Positions 47,940 through 57,111 are shown, counted from the stretch's first letter. The stretch is DNA of 64,000 nucleotides from Fomitopsis serialis (GCF_022376445.1 NW_025954986.1:372001-436000), one strand, 5' to 3'. Translations and numbers: made by a program. Notes: generated from the letters alone by a model not told the origin.

Positions 47940-49190
47940 TACAGACCCACCAGAGCAGGTAAGCGTTTGCGGATCCATGGGTAAGCGAGAGCGTGGGCAG
48001 GAGGAAGCAGGACCAATGGGCAAACGAGTAGGCATGCGCGCGGGCGGGTGGGAGCGTGGGCAAGAGAAAGCGCGGAGAGAAGGCATGGGGAAGAGAAAGT
48101 GTAGGCAAGTGAGCCGGTGAAGCATGGGCGAGCGCGAGCTGGTGGGTGGGTAAGTATGTGGGCGAGCAGATCGGCGCGAGAGAGAGAGAGTGCAGGCGGG
48201 AAGTGAGCGGGCGAAAGAGGGCACGGGCAAGATGGGGCGCAGGCAAGACACAGCGCGGGCGGTAGGGATTGCAGGCGAGAGGCAGTGCGAGCAAGCAGGC
48301 CAAGAGTGGGCAGGCAGCGAGTGGGCAGGCAGCGAGTGGGCAAGCGGGCGAGAAGCCGTCGGCGGGCACGCACATGAGAATGTCATGTCGGCAGATGAGC
48401 GAGTTGGCACGAGGATGAGTGTACGGGTGGGCAAGAGCGGGCGGGAGAGTGAGGTAGTGAGAAATCGAGTTTGGGCAGACAAGAGCGGACCAGCGAGTGG
48501 GCAAAAGGGAGCGTGGATGAGAGGGTGCATGGGCGAGAGGGCCTCAGGGCGCGCTGGCAGGTGAGCAGGCAGGTGAGCGGGCGGGCAGACGAGCGGCGGG
48601 CGAGCAGACGAGCGGCGGGCGAGCAGACGAGCGGCGAGTGGGCAGACGAGCGGGCAGATGAGCGGCGAGCGGGCAGACCGCGCAGACAAGAGCCGGTAGA
48701 CAAGAGCCGGTAGACAAGAGCCGGTAGACAGGTGAGTTGGGCAGGCTCGCAGGCGGGTGAGCTAGCGAGTGAGCTGGCAGGAGAGTGAGTGCACCGGTGA
48801 GTTAGACGGTGAAGACGACGGCGAACGGGCAAGAGCAGGTGGGCGAGCAAGCTAGGGAGACCGCGAACCGGGCGGATGAGGACGGGCAAGCGAGCAGGCA
48901 GGCATTTGAGCCGGTGAGAGGATTAGAACAAGAAGAGACGAGCGAGCAAGAGCAGGAGGGGGGCGAACCAGCAGGAAGGCAGGGACGGGCAAGCTAGCGA
49001 GAGGTGAGAGTGGGAAGGCGAATAAGCCGGCAAAACGGTGAGTAGGCAAACGGGCGAGCGAGCGGGCGGATGAGCGTACGAGCGAGTGGGCGAGCGAGTA
49101 GGCATTTGGCAGACGGCAGACGGCAGACAGGCGGGCTAATAGCAAGACGGTGAGGGTGGGCGGAAGACGTGCACGCGTGCGCAAGTGAGC
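47940..49190. repeat. GC-rich minisatellite tract
   Basis: Degenerate GCGAGTGGGCAG / GACGAGCGGCGGGC units over about 1.2 kb, with a clean block at 48684-48725 of three 14-bp copies of AGACAAGAGCCGGT. All long frames are low-complexity on both strands, so no gene is called. It resembles the tract at 9.43-10.11 kb and the interiors of copies A and B. Confidence 0.8.
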
Positions 49191-49453
49191 AGGCGTCACT
49201 CACCTACAAGTACTGTTCCTGCCATGGTCCGCTTCCCCCGACTCCATGTCTTCCTCGCTCCCCCGTCGCATCTTCTGTTGGCTTTGATCGATGTTACATA
49301 GCACCACGCAGTGTTGAAACGTTGAAACTAAGTCGAGCGATTGAACGTTGACCGGAACGTTGACGTGGAGGCTGCGAGTCGTGAGAAGTGCTAAGCGCCT
49401 CGGCCACGACACGTCACGCGCGCTTGCCGGACTTCCTCTCGAGTCCCTCCTCC
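49191..49453. other. Flank of the hAT-like element
   Basis: Nothing recognised. Ends with the left target duplication CTCAGGCC (49454-49461). Confidence 0.4.
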
Positions 49454-49678
49454 CTCAGGCCTAGTGATGGACACGGGTAGCACCGCGGGTGCGCAGGGTG
49501 CATACCGCACCCGCGACCCGCGAACCCGTACCCGTGTACGGTGCTACCCGCACCCGACCCGGGTCCACCGCCGGTGTTGACGGTGAACCGCGGGTTGGCT
49601 CACCGTGGGTACACCGTGGGCAGGTTCCGCCCACCTGCACCCCGTTCGTGCGGCGACAGCACCAGCTGTCATGTCTCT

Positions 49679-49700
49679 GTGCAGGACAGTCGTCCTGCAC
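49679..49700. repeat. Palindrome of the covarying family
   Basis: Perfect 9-bp arms GTGCAGGAC and GTCCTGCAC around a 4-nt loop (AGTC), followed by GCTCGCGGTCG as in the other copies. Confidence 0.8.
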
Positions 49701-49899
49701 GCTCGCGGTCGCCTGCACCGTGGTGCCCCGTGCCCATCCGCTTACTCTCTCGCCCTCTCGCCTGCCCACTCGCGCACCCACCCGTCTGCGTGCTCACCTG
49801 CTTGTCTGCTAGCGGTGTGCCAGCCCGTCTGTCTGCTGTCCCGGCGCCCGCTCGTCCTCCTGCCCACTCGCTCGTGCGTGCGTTCGTCGTCCGCGTCTG

Positions 49900-49925
49900 C
49901 GTGCCGGGCATTTGCCCAGCACACT
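49900..49925. repeat. Palindrome of the covarying family
   Basis: Arms GCGTGCCGGGC and GCCCAGCACAC with two imperfect pairs around ATTT, followed by a TCACGGT motif. Confidence 0.75.
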
Positions 49926-50031
49926 CACGGTTGGTGTGCGTGTCGCGCTTCATGTCGCCACGCCGACGGTGCCTTGCGCCTGCCCATTCTCCCTCTTCTT
50001 CGCTCGCCCCGCGGTCCAGTCGTTGGGCATG

Positions 50032-50063
50032 CTTGCGTGCTGGGCATTTGCCCAGCACGCAAG
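50032..50063. repeat. Palindrome of the covarying family
   Basis: A perfect 14-bp inverted repeat with arms CTTGCGTGCTGGGC and GCCCAGCACGCAAG around ATTT. It lies 67 bp before the LTR insertion site duplication. Confidence 0.85.
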
Positions 50064-50134
50064 CACTCGGCGTGTACGGTCGTCCGCCTGCTCGTCCGCC
50101 CGATGCCTGCTCGTCCGCCCGATGCCTGCCCTGC

Positions 50135-50336
50135 TGTGGCGTCCCTTAGTCCTCGTGCCCGGTATGCGCTGTATCCAGTCTCTATTCAGAGGAACTGTCT
50201 ACACTTGCATACATGGGGCGATGAGGATGGTAAAGGACTGAGGTCTCGTAGGTGCACAGGCGCGCCATACGAGCCCTCAGGCAAACAATGACAAACATAC
50301 AAGACGAGAAATACCGTAACGGGAATATCCGTTACA
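50135..50336 (-). repeat. 3' LTR
   Basis: Read on the minus strand it begins TGTAACGGATATTCCCGTTA, which contains an inverted repeat (TAACGG...CCGTTA), and ends ACGCCACA. Identical to 56311-56512 as far as I compared. Confidence 0.9.
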
Positions 50337-50348
50337 CCCTCCCCCACT
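50337..50348 (-). promoter_or_regulatory. Polypurine tract
   Basis: AGTGGGGGAGGG on the minus strand, directly adjoining the 3' LTR; the normal plus-strand priming site of an LTR element. Confidence 0.8.
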
Positions 50349-50500
50349 GGACACGACCACGGGTCCCAGCGATAACCAGAGAAACAGATAGAAAAAAGGA
50401 AAAAGAAAGGAAACACACGCAACAACCCAACGGTGGTAGCGAGTGGCAAAACAAAGATGATGTTGAATTGATGGAGTTATGCAACCAGGAACGTAGACTA

Positions 50501-52918
50501 CTACTCGGACTTGGAGTAGTAGTCTGCGTCTTCCGAGTTACCCTCATCTTCGGCAGATAGTGCAGAAGAACTCTGGATATCCTCCATCTCAGACTGCTCG
50601 TAGTAGTCAGAGACTACTACCGAGTTTGTCTCTTCAGACCCTGAACTTCGTGAGTACCACAAGCTATGGTGCTCGGACTCGGAGAAGTACTCCGACTCAA
50701 TCTGGTCAGGGTACTCCTCACGAGTGGTGGTATGAGGCTCCTCATCAGAGGAGTTATACCAGTCAGAGTCATCCCGAGGTTGACTGCGAGGTGGTACAAC
50801 AAGCCATCCCAGCTTGTTGTAGGCCCAATATCGCACCATCTCCATAGGTAATGGTGCAATGAGCAGAGGATCAAACTCGAGAGGAACCACTTCCAATTCC
50901 CTCTGGAAGTGGTCCCATGCTCGACGAGCAGCACGAGAATATGTCCCCGGTCGCGGGGACATCTCCTCGATGGCCTGTCCACAGCTGAGTGCAGATCTCT
51001 TGCAGTGAGCCCAAATGGCCCACTCACCATCACTCGCCGCGGATTCGGCCTCGTCGAAATCGTGGTCGAGCTGGTCCGCGAGGAGGCTGAAACACAACTT
51101 GCGCAACACCTCATCCGTGGGCCATTGACTCACGTCGACGATTACTGGACAATCCGGTGTGCATGCTCGGTTCAAGACTGGTACTTCGCGGCACGAAGTA
51201 CCGGCTTCCCGAGTGGCGTTGTGGCCACGATGGTCACTACTAGTACCCTCCACGTCGAGTCGATCACTCGACACTCGCGGTACTAGTACGGGTAGTACCT
51301 GTCTCGATGTTTGACATGAGGCCTCTTCGCGCAACATACTGGTGGCAGTGTGAGATAGGCGGCGGCCACTCAAGGCCCCGCTCCCTTCCCCTCTCAGGAG
51401 AGTACCCCCCCTCGTGGAGGAGGTAGCTCCTCCCTGTGCTCGCGCCAGCTCGGTCTCAGTACCATTAGTAGCAGTCGAACGTCGCCGTTCGCCTGAGTCC
51501 AATGATTCCAACCCTCGCGCTGGCTGTGCCTTCTTACGGGCGCGCGACGACGCCCTGGTCATCGCGTCATTCGATGCGGGCGCATCACCTGGTAAACTGG
51601 ATGTGCCTGCCACACCATACGGCATGAGTATTTGCACCCGCGAGGACGAGGGTTCGTCCTCGCCAAGTGTCTCCACTACTGGAGTTATTGACGTCGACTT
51701 GTCAGTCGACGTCAATCCAGTCGACTGACCCGGGTCCGAGGAAGGAGACGGCACATTCGTCTTGGATGTGCTCGGCGGTGGGTCCCGGTCTTGTTCGTTG
51801 GATGTGCCAAGTACCTCGCGGTACTTGGTGTAGTGTTCGTCGCCGTAAGCCGCGACCAGTCCACGTTGGTCTTCGAGGTGCTGCCAGTGGGCGCGACGTG
51901 CAGGTGGCATGTAGCGTCCCGACGGTCGCCATCCGGGCTCGGGTGCAGCCTGTCGCACATCTACCTTTGTAGATGTTTCGGTCGACTGCTCGCGATCCAC
52001 GGGATCTGGCCTGCCCATTTTTTCGTTAAGGCTCGTTTCAGTGTCGCCCAGCGGTGGCACTGTAATGGGAGAAGGTGGGTGGGCGAGTACCTCGCAGTAC
52101 TCGCCCTGGTCAGTCAGACGATCGTGTCCGCCTGCAGCATCCTCTGCATCGAAGGTAGTGCTCGATGGCGGTGCCGCACCAGACGTGGATAGGTGGGACG
52201 CGTCAGTAATGCGTGTATGCACTCCGGACGCGCCGCCGTGCGTGGCCACAGATACGACTAGTATGTCGTTCTGTGGTGTGAATGGACCACTGTCCATTGC
52301 GACGACCTTCAGGGTGGTCGCAATCGGCGCGAGCAGTGGTACGGAAGCGGGTGACGGCGGTCGCGATGCGAGTACTGAAGTGTACTCGCTCTTCGGGTCA
52401 CTGGCGAGCTCAGAAATGCTGGCGTCGAGCGTAAGGCTCGACGTCATTGGTGGTATCGGGATGGAAGATGGTGACGGCGAGGTGAGTACCGTGAGGTACT
52501 CGTTGTTGAGCTCACCGCCGAGCTCCTCCGCGTATGCATCGCACGGTATGCCCGACGTCCGCATAGGAGCTACCAGGACGTTGGGTGCGTCGATCGAGCT
52601 CGCCGGCTCGCCGGTCATACCGCCATGCCTGACCATGCCGGGTACGACCTGTAGGTCGTCCCCTGGGCTGACTGTACCACTGTCGTATGCGGTGACTGTC
52701 ACGACAACCGCCTCGGTTGTCGTGGTCGTCACGGGCGGTGATAATGGGATAGGAGATGGTGGTAGGGGCAGGGGGGGTACGTCTCTCGCAGACGTACCTG
52801 TCGTCGAGCTATCCCACTCGACTCGCACACCTTCTGTGCTTGCCCTGCACCCTTCCCCCTCTCCTCCTTCTGCCTGACCCTCCTCATCTACCTCTCGCGC
52901 TTCCTCGCCCTCACTCAT
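50501..52918 (-). CDS. Retroelement ORF2, 805-residue protein of unknown function
   Basis: Start at 52918 overlaps the ORF1 stop by ATGA. The head is acidic, then a long Ser/Thr/Pro-rich region carries repeats such as DDLQVVPG, NEYLTVL, SEYTSVL and GEYCEVL. The last 250 residues look folded: PVIVDVSQWPTDEVLRKLCF, then WAIWAHCKRSALSCGQAIEE, WDHFQRELEVVPLEFDPLL and MEMVRYWAYNKLGWLVVPP. An acidic Tyr/Ser/Glu tail follows. The segment EGCRAS...TTTG resembles one in ORF1, suggesting an ancient internal duplication. It is probably a structural (gag-like) or accessory protein; no enzyme motif is seen. The DNA contains about 25 short perfect inverted repeats. Confidence 0.75.
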   Translation of the reverse strand: MSEGEEAREVDEEGQAEGGEGEGCRASTEGVRVEWDSSTTGTSARDVPPLPLPPSPIPLSPPVTTTTTEAVVVTVTAYDSGTVSPGDDLQVVPGMVRHGGMTGEPASSIDAPNVLVAPMRTSGIPCDAYAEELGGELNNEYLTVLTSPSPSSIPIPPMTSSLTLDASISELASDPKSEYTSVLASRPPSPASVPLLAPIATTLKVVAMDSGPFTPQNDILVVSVATHGGASGVHTRITDASHLSTSGAAPPSSTTFDAEDAAGGHDRLTDQGEYCEVLAHPPSPITVPPLGDTETSLNEKMGRPDPVDREQSTETSTKVDVRQAAPEPGWRPSGRYMPPARRAHWQHLEDQRGLVAAYGDEHYTKYREVLGTSNEQDRDPPPSTSKTNVPSPSSDPGQSTGLTSTDKSTSITPVVETLGEDEPSSSRVQILMPYGVAGTSSLPGDAPASNDAMTRASSRARKKAQPARGLESLDSGERRRSTATNGTETELARAQGGATSSTRGGTLLRGEGSGALSGRRLSHTATSMLREEASCQTSRQVLPVLVPRVSSDRLDVEGTSSDHRGHNATREAGTSCREVPVLNRACTPDCPVIVDVSQWPTDEVLRKLCFSLLADQLDHDFDEAESAASDGEWAIWAHCKRSALSCGQAIEEMSPRPGTYSRAARRAWDHFQRELEVVPLEFDPLLIAPLPMEMVRYWAYNKLGWLVVPPRSQPRDDSDWYNSSDEEPHTTTREEYPDQIESEYFSESEHHSLWYSRSSGSEETNSVVVSDYYEQSEMEDIQSSSALSAEDEGNSEDADYYSKSE
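51687..51716. repeat. Coding-region hairpin, 13-bp perfect arms
   Basis: Arms ATTGACGTCGACT and AGTCGACGTCAAT around TGTC. Further examples within ORF2: 50495-50525 (12 bp), 50886-50913 (10), 50941-50962 (8), 51180-51202 (9), 51640-51663 (10), 51807-51828 (9), 52081-52106 (10), 52700-52724 (10) and 52776-52798 (9). All have different stem sequences. Confidence 0.9.
52915..52918 (-). other. ATGA stop-start overlap of ORF1 and ORF2
   Basis: On the minus strand the ORF1 stop TGA and the ORF2 start ATG share two bases in ...GCGATATGAGTGAG. This suits coupled termination and reinitiation on one transcript, which is rare in fungal genes but known in some retroelements and mycoviruses. Confidence 0.8.
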
Positions 52919-55900
52919 ATCGCCCTCGTCCCGCCCTGACCGTCATTCGGTCCTACGCGCGTCCCCCAGGGTTCGCGTGCGATCTCCGACTCGTGGTGCC
53001 CGTCGTAGTCGCCATGGGTGTCGGAAACCATGGAGAAGTCGATGGAACGTTGGGTGGGGTTCCCTAGGAGCGAGCCCTCGGCGAGAACTGTAAAGTTCTC
53101 GCCGGGTTGACGGTCGGGACACCGGTCTGGCGTATCGGGTTTCGTAAGCGCCGGCCGCTGCACTACCGGCAGTGCGGCAGTCGGGTCGCGAGCTCGAGCT
53201 CGCGCGTTCTTCAGGAGTACGCGATCGTCGGGCTGCGCGCTCGTCGGGGCGCCGGGGTCGCGGAGAGAGTGGTTGCTGGAGAAGTCGAGGTCGAGATCGG
53301 GGCTTGCCAGCTCAACCGCACAGGGTTCGGCTGTCTTTAAGCCCGAGACGGAGACTTGCACGCCCTGGAGGATGTGCAGGTTCTCCTGGGAGGCGTCCGC
53401 GCGGAATTGATGACCATCGGAGGTGATAACGAGTCCGTCCGGAGGGCCTGCCAGTTGAACCGCAGGCGGTTCATCTGTGCAGGTGCGAACTACTTGTGCT
53501 CGCCAAGGGACGGTCCGAGCCTCTCGCAGCGAGGCCATACGCGGCGGTCGGCCTTCCAAAGATCTTGTGGAGTCGAGCGCGTCGCCAAATGGGTCGCCGG
53601 GGTCGTCCCATGGCTTGGCCAACTGAACCACAGAGGATTCAGCTGCGTCGGAGCAGCCAGAGACCTGCACTTCCTCACGGAAGTGCGATCCATCTTGGGA
53701 CGCCGATGTTAGCGCGATGCTACTGTCCGACAAGGAGTCAGTGAACACCGCGTCACAGCCAGTCGAGGTTAAATGGAACACCTCGGACCTGCATCGCTGC
53801 TGGTCCGTTGTACCGCCTTGCGAGATGGAAGGTACGACCTCGCGGTCGTCCACTAGTACAGGTGCACCACTTTGCAGTGCGGACGGTACAACCATTGGGT
53901 CGTCTCGTAATTCGAACGTGCCATCTTCATGGTCACTCGTGATCATGGGAGCAGCGATGAAGAGACGGTGGCCCGACGAGTCGCGGGCGATGCTCTCGGC
54001 GGGCTCCCTGTTCGTCGTCACACTCACTGGTGTGGACGCCCTGGCAGGCGCGGACCTGGCATGTGTCAAAGTGAGTACGTTCCTCCGGGACGTATCCTCA
54101 CTTTTCGACCCTTCGTGCCGGTCAATAGCGTGCACATCGAGTAGTAGATTCGGTGTGTGCGCTATGAAGCGGTCGTTGTTACCGGAACAGAGCACGTCGA
54201 ACGCGAAGTGCTGCGTCTCCATCGCGCAGCCTTGCGAACTGGAGGGTACGACCTCGCGGTCGTCCCCTAACGCAAGTGTGCGGCCTTGCGGATCGGAAGA
54301 CACGACCAACAGGTCGTCCTGCAGCGCGGATCTGCCGTCCTCATGGCCAGCCGCGCGCTCGGTGACCTTCACGTTCTTCGCTGCACTTGCTGGTGCGGGC
54401 ACGGCCAAGAGGATAGGTATCGAGGTGGATACGTCCGCCTGGGGCGTATCCGCTACTCGATAGCCAGTCATGGACTGGTGGGGCACGTCGGACGTGCAGT
54501 ACTGCGCGTCCGTCGTATCGCCTTGCAGGGTGAAAGGTCCGGGTACGACCTCAGGGTCATAACGCAGCACCCGTGGGACATCCGGTACGACTTCGCAGTC
54601 GTACCTGAGGGCAGTAGTGCCATAGTCGTGGCCAGTAGTGCGCACGACGAGCCTTGAGTTCGTCGGTACGCCTACTGGCGCAGGTACAGAGGGTATGGAG
54701 GGTACGACCTGGAGGTCGTCCCGCAGCACAGACGTGCTGCCACACGGAACATCAGGTACGACTTCGCAGTCGTACCTGGGGACGTGGTTGCCCTCTTCGT
54801 GGCTAGCAGGATGCACGACGAGCTTCTCGTTTGTCGCTACGCCTGCTAGCGCGGGCACGGGAAGCGGGGGCTGCGATGCAGGAACGTACAGTGAGTACGT
54901 ACCTGTGGTAGTCGAGCCTTCGGGCTCGTGCTTCCTGCTCGCCCCGCACCCTTCCTCCCTCTGTCCCTTTGTTCCTTCCTTCTCCTCGCTATCGCTCCCC
55001 GTCTCCCTGTCCTCTTTCTGCTCTCCTCGCTCCGCGTCCTTCGTGGTCCGCTCGGTCCTGCTACTCGGCGCGGGACTTGAACGCGCATCGTTCAAGTCCT
55101 GGATCACGCGGCTGCGTTGCGTGTCGCCAGAGCCGCGGTAGGGGTCGAGGCGCGAGACGAGAGGGGAGAGTCGAGGATCCGGGGAGGAAGGAGGTGGTGA
55201 TCTGGTACCGTGAAGTACCAGGTCGTCGGTCGCCACTGACTGGACTGGCGGCAAGTCAGACAGCCATTCGCGAACGCGAGTTCGCACTCGCGTTGGGGCC
55301 CCGCGCGCGTCTGGTTCGCCAGACGGGCGCTCGAGGTGGCTGCCCAGAGAGTGGGAGTGGTCGAGGACGTGGAGTCGGTGGTGGCGGTCGAGCGCAGTGC
55401 GGTGGGCGCTAGCACTCAGGCCGCTCGCCACGGACCCGTGACGCTCGACGCCCGTAGGGTCGAGCGCGTCGCGCGTCGCGTCGAGCAAGCTGCTCGACAA
55501 GGCTCGCACGTCATTCGACAACGAATATATGCTTTTTGTGTCGCGGCTCATCTCTGAGCACGCGACGGGCGTATCTACACGCGTGGGCTCGTTCCCACTG
55601 CACACAGTACTACTGTAGTACTGTGTGCCTATGCCCTCCCGTGTGCTAATGCGAGTCAGCTCCTGGCGCTGCTCGTTCACTCCGGGCACGAGCTCGACTA
55701 CGGCTACGTCGTCGAGCTCGGCGCGCTCACCACTCCTCCGAGTGGTGCCGAACTTCATCGGTTGGCTGGTAGCAGGCGGAGAATCAGTCTCCGGGCGGCT
55801 CTGAGCGAGCTCGACGTTGGGCTCGAGCTGCTCAGCGCGCGGTGCCTGTTCGACCTCACGGTCGGACGGCGCCTGCTCTGTGAGTGCTCCGGCTGAGTCC

Positions 55901-56166
55901 TCGCGGTGAGAGGACTCAGTCCGGGTGGTCTTCGTGCGAGAAGACCGACTGCGGCTGCTGGCCTCGGACAGTGCGGCGTCGACCGTTGCCAGCAGGTCGG
56001 CCTCGAGTTGCTTGGATTCCTCGAGGGCTTTGTTGATCCGCTCTTGACTTGCGGCGAGCTTCGCTCGGACTTCCTCGCGCAACGCCTTCAGCTTGCTGCG
56101 GGTCCCACTGTGGGACCCGCGGCTGCTTCGCGAAGGTGCGGACGGGTTGGTGGTCGACTCGGACAT
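52915..56166 (-). CDS. Retroelement ORF1, 1083-residue gag-like protein
   Basis: Start MSESTTNPSAPSRSSRGSHS at 56166. Residues 25-75 form a predicted coiled coil (LKALREEVRAKLAASQERIN, then KALEESKQLEADLLATVDAA). A long Ser/Pro/Arg-rich part follows, then a Lys/Glu-rich segment (TKDAERGEQKEDRETGSDSE). The second half has repeated short motifs: RYDCEVVPDVP, RDDLQVVPS, GDDREVVPS and RDDPMVVPS. It ends NDGQGGTRAI. No zinc knuckle or enzyme motif is seen. The N-terminus is conserved in the 58709 ORF, marking a protein family of this element group. The VVP motifs are encoded by DNA palindromes such as GGTACGACT...AGTCGTACC. Confidence 0.75.
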   Translation of the reverse strand: MSESTTNPSAPSRSSRGSHSGTRSKLKALREEVRAKLAASQERINKALEESKQLEADLLATVDAALSEASSRSRSSRTKTTRTESSHREDSAGALTEQAPSDREVEQAPRAEQLEPNVELAQSRPETDSPPATSQPMKFGTTRRSGERAELDDVAVVELVPGVNEQRQELTRISTREGIGTQYYSSTVCSGNEPTRVDTPVACSEMSRDTKSIYSLSNDVRALSSSLLDATRDALDPTGVERHGSVASGLSASAHRTALDRHHRLHVLDHSHSLGSHLERPSGEPDARGAPTRVRTRVREWLSDLPPVQSVATDDLVLHGTRSPPPSSPDPRLSPLVSRLDPYRGSGDTQRSRVIQDLNDARSSPAPSSRTERTTKDAERGEQKEDRETGSDSEEKEGTKGQREEGCGASRKHEPEGSTTTGTYSLYVPASQPPLPVPALAGVATNEKLVVHPASHEEGNHVPRYDCEVVPDVPCGSTSVLRDDLQVVPSIPSVPAPVGVPTNSRLVVRTTGHDYGTTALRYDCEVVPDVPRVLRYDPEVVPGPFTLQGDTTDAQYCTSDVPHQSMTGYRVADTPQADVSTSIPILLAVPAPASAAKNVKVTERAAGHEDGRSALQDDLLVVSSDPQGRTLALGDDREVVPSSSQGCAMETQHFAFDVLCSGNNDRFIAHTPNLLLDVHAIDRHEGSKSEDTSRRNVLTLTHARSAPARASTPVSVTTNREPAESIARDSSGHRLFIAAPMITSDHEDGTFELRDDPMVVPSALQSGAPVLVDDREVVPSISQGGTTDQQRCRSEVFHLTSTGCDAVFTDSLSDSSIALTSASQDGSHFREEVQVSGCSDAAESSVVQLAKPWDDPGDPFGDALDSTRSLEGRPPRMASLREARTVPWRAQVVRTCTDEPPAVQLAGPPDGLVITSDGHQFRADASQENLHILQGVQVSVSGLKTAEPCAVELASPDLDLDFSSNHSLRDPGAPTSAQPDDRVLLKNARARARDPTAALPVVQRPALTKPDTPDRCPDRQPGENFTVLAEGSLLGNPTQRSIDFSMVSDTHGDYDGHHESEIAREPWGTRVGPNDGQGGTRAI
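54755..54776. repeat. Coding-region hairpin in ORF1 (9-bp arms)
   Basis: GGTACGACT-TCGC-AGTCGTACC; a second identical one lies at 54584-54605. Another, at 55611-55627 plus its partner bases, has CACACAGTACT paired with AGTACTGTGTG. Confidence 0.88.
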
Positions 56167-56289
56167 CTTGTCGAGTTGTCGAGTTGGCCAGAATATGATC
56201 AGAATAGCATAGAGTTGTTGACGTCGAGTAGGTAGATATCGAAGTCGAGTTTCGAGGTTGTTGCCTAGAATAGATTCCCAGAGTAGAAG

Positions 56290-56310
56290 CTTGTCTGGAG
56301 CGCAAAAAAG
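56290..56310 (-). promoter_or_regulatory. Primer-binding region next to 5' LTR (non-canonical)
   Basis: Minus strand reads CTTTTTTGCGCTCC directly after the 5' LTR. There is no TGG start as expected for a tRNA 3' end. The relative at 58571 has TATTTTTACGCTCC at the same place, so the segment is conserved. Confidence 0.5.
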
Positions 56311-56512
56311 TGTGGCGTCCCTTAGTCCTCGTGCCCGGTATGCGCTGTATCCAGTCTCTATTCAGAGGAACTGTCTACACTTGCATACATGGGGCGATGA
56401 GGATGGTAAAGGACTGAGGTCTCGTAGGTGCACAGGCGCGCCATACGAGCCCTCAGGCAAACAATGACAAACATACAAGACGAGAAATACCGTAACGGGA
56501 ATATCCGTTACA
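56311..56512 (-). repeat. 5' LTR
   Basis: 202 bp, identical to 50135-50336. Followed outward by the target duplication CCTGC (56513-56517). Confidence 0.9.
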
Positions 56513-57111
56513 CCTGCTCGTCGGCCGTGCCTGCACGCAGGACGTTGGCCCTGCGGTCGTCCTGCGCGTCGTGGTGGTCTGTACCTTGTACCCTCCACCA
56601 GCTCGCCTGCCCGCTCGCCCACCCACCCGCTCGCACGTCCCGTTGTCCGCTTTCCTGACTCCTCGCCCGCTCGCGTGTGCCTTCGTCGGCCGTGCTTGTG
56701 TGCTGGGCATTCGCCCAGCGCGTTTGCGGTTGACGTGGATGCTGCGGCCTGCTCGCTAGCTCATCCGCTAGTCCGCTCACCTGTCCGTCTTCTCGACCAC
56801 CCGCCCGTCTCCCCGTCTCCCTGCTTGCCCGCCCGTTTGCCCTTTCTCCCGTCCATCCAGTCGGCTGCCCGCCCGTCCGCTCGCCCGCCCGCTTTCCCAT
56901 CCGCCTTCTGCCCGCTCGCCCGCTCCGTGCTGCACGTCGCCGCCGACTCGTCCTCGCTTGCCCTCACCCGCCGTGCTCCACTCGCCCTCGCCCGTCTTAT
57001 TTCCACGCACGCGGTACGGTCCTCGGTCGAGCTTGCGTGCGAGGCATCCGCCGCGCGCATGCCCGTCTGTCGGCTGCTGGTTCGTCGGCTGCTGGTTCGT
57101 CGGCCGTGTCT

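Larger units (their letters stand above)
50135..56512 (-). mobile_element. LTR retroelement with two ORFs and no recognisable reverse transcriptase
   Basis: Identical 202-bp LTRs (50135-50336 and 56311-56512) with TG...CA ends, a 5-bp target duplication CCTGC (50130-50134 and 56513-56517), and a polypurine tract next to the 3' LTR. The coding strand is minus. The interior is filled by ORF1 (52915-56166) and ORF2 (50501-52918). I find no protease DTG, reverse-transcriptase YxDD, RNase H or integrase HHCC/DDE motif in either, nor room for one elsewhere. Identical LTRs mean a recent insertion, so enzymes must have come from another element. It resembles gag-only non-autonomous LTR elements (TR-GAG type), but carries two proteins. 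Confidence 0.85.

Noticed and set aside
47730..48689. Long low-complexity minus-strand frame (319 codons)
   Set aside because: Same artefact in the minisatellite tract; no start context, introns or domain.
9430..49190. CRISPR-like arrays in the minisatellite tracts
   Set aside because: Units are short and directly adjacent, with no unique spacers, in a eukaryotic genome.
50135..50336. Reading the 202-bp repeat pair as a segmental duplication rather than LTRs
   Set aside because: TG...CA ends, 5-bp target duplication, polypurine tract and position at both ends of the ORF pair fit LTRs.
52041..52877. Long plus-strand frame opposite ORF2
   Set aside because: Antisense shadow; the minus-strand frames carry the conserved N-terminus, the stop-start overlap and the correct order between LTRs.
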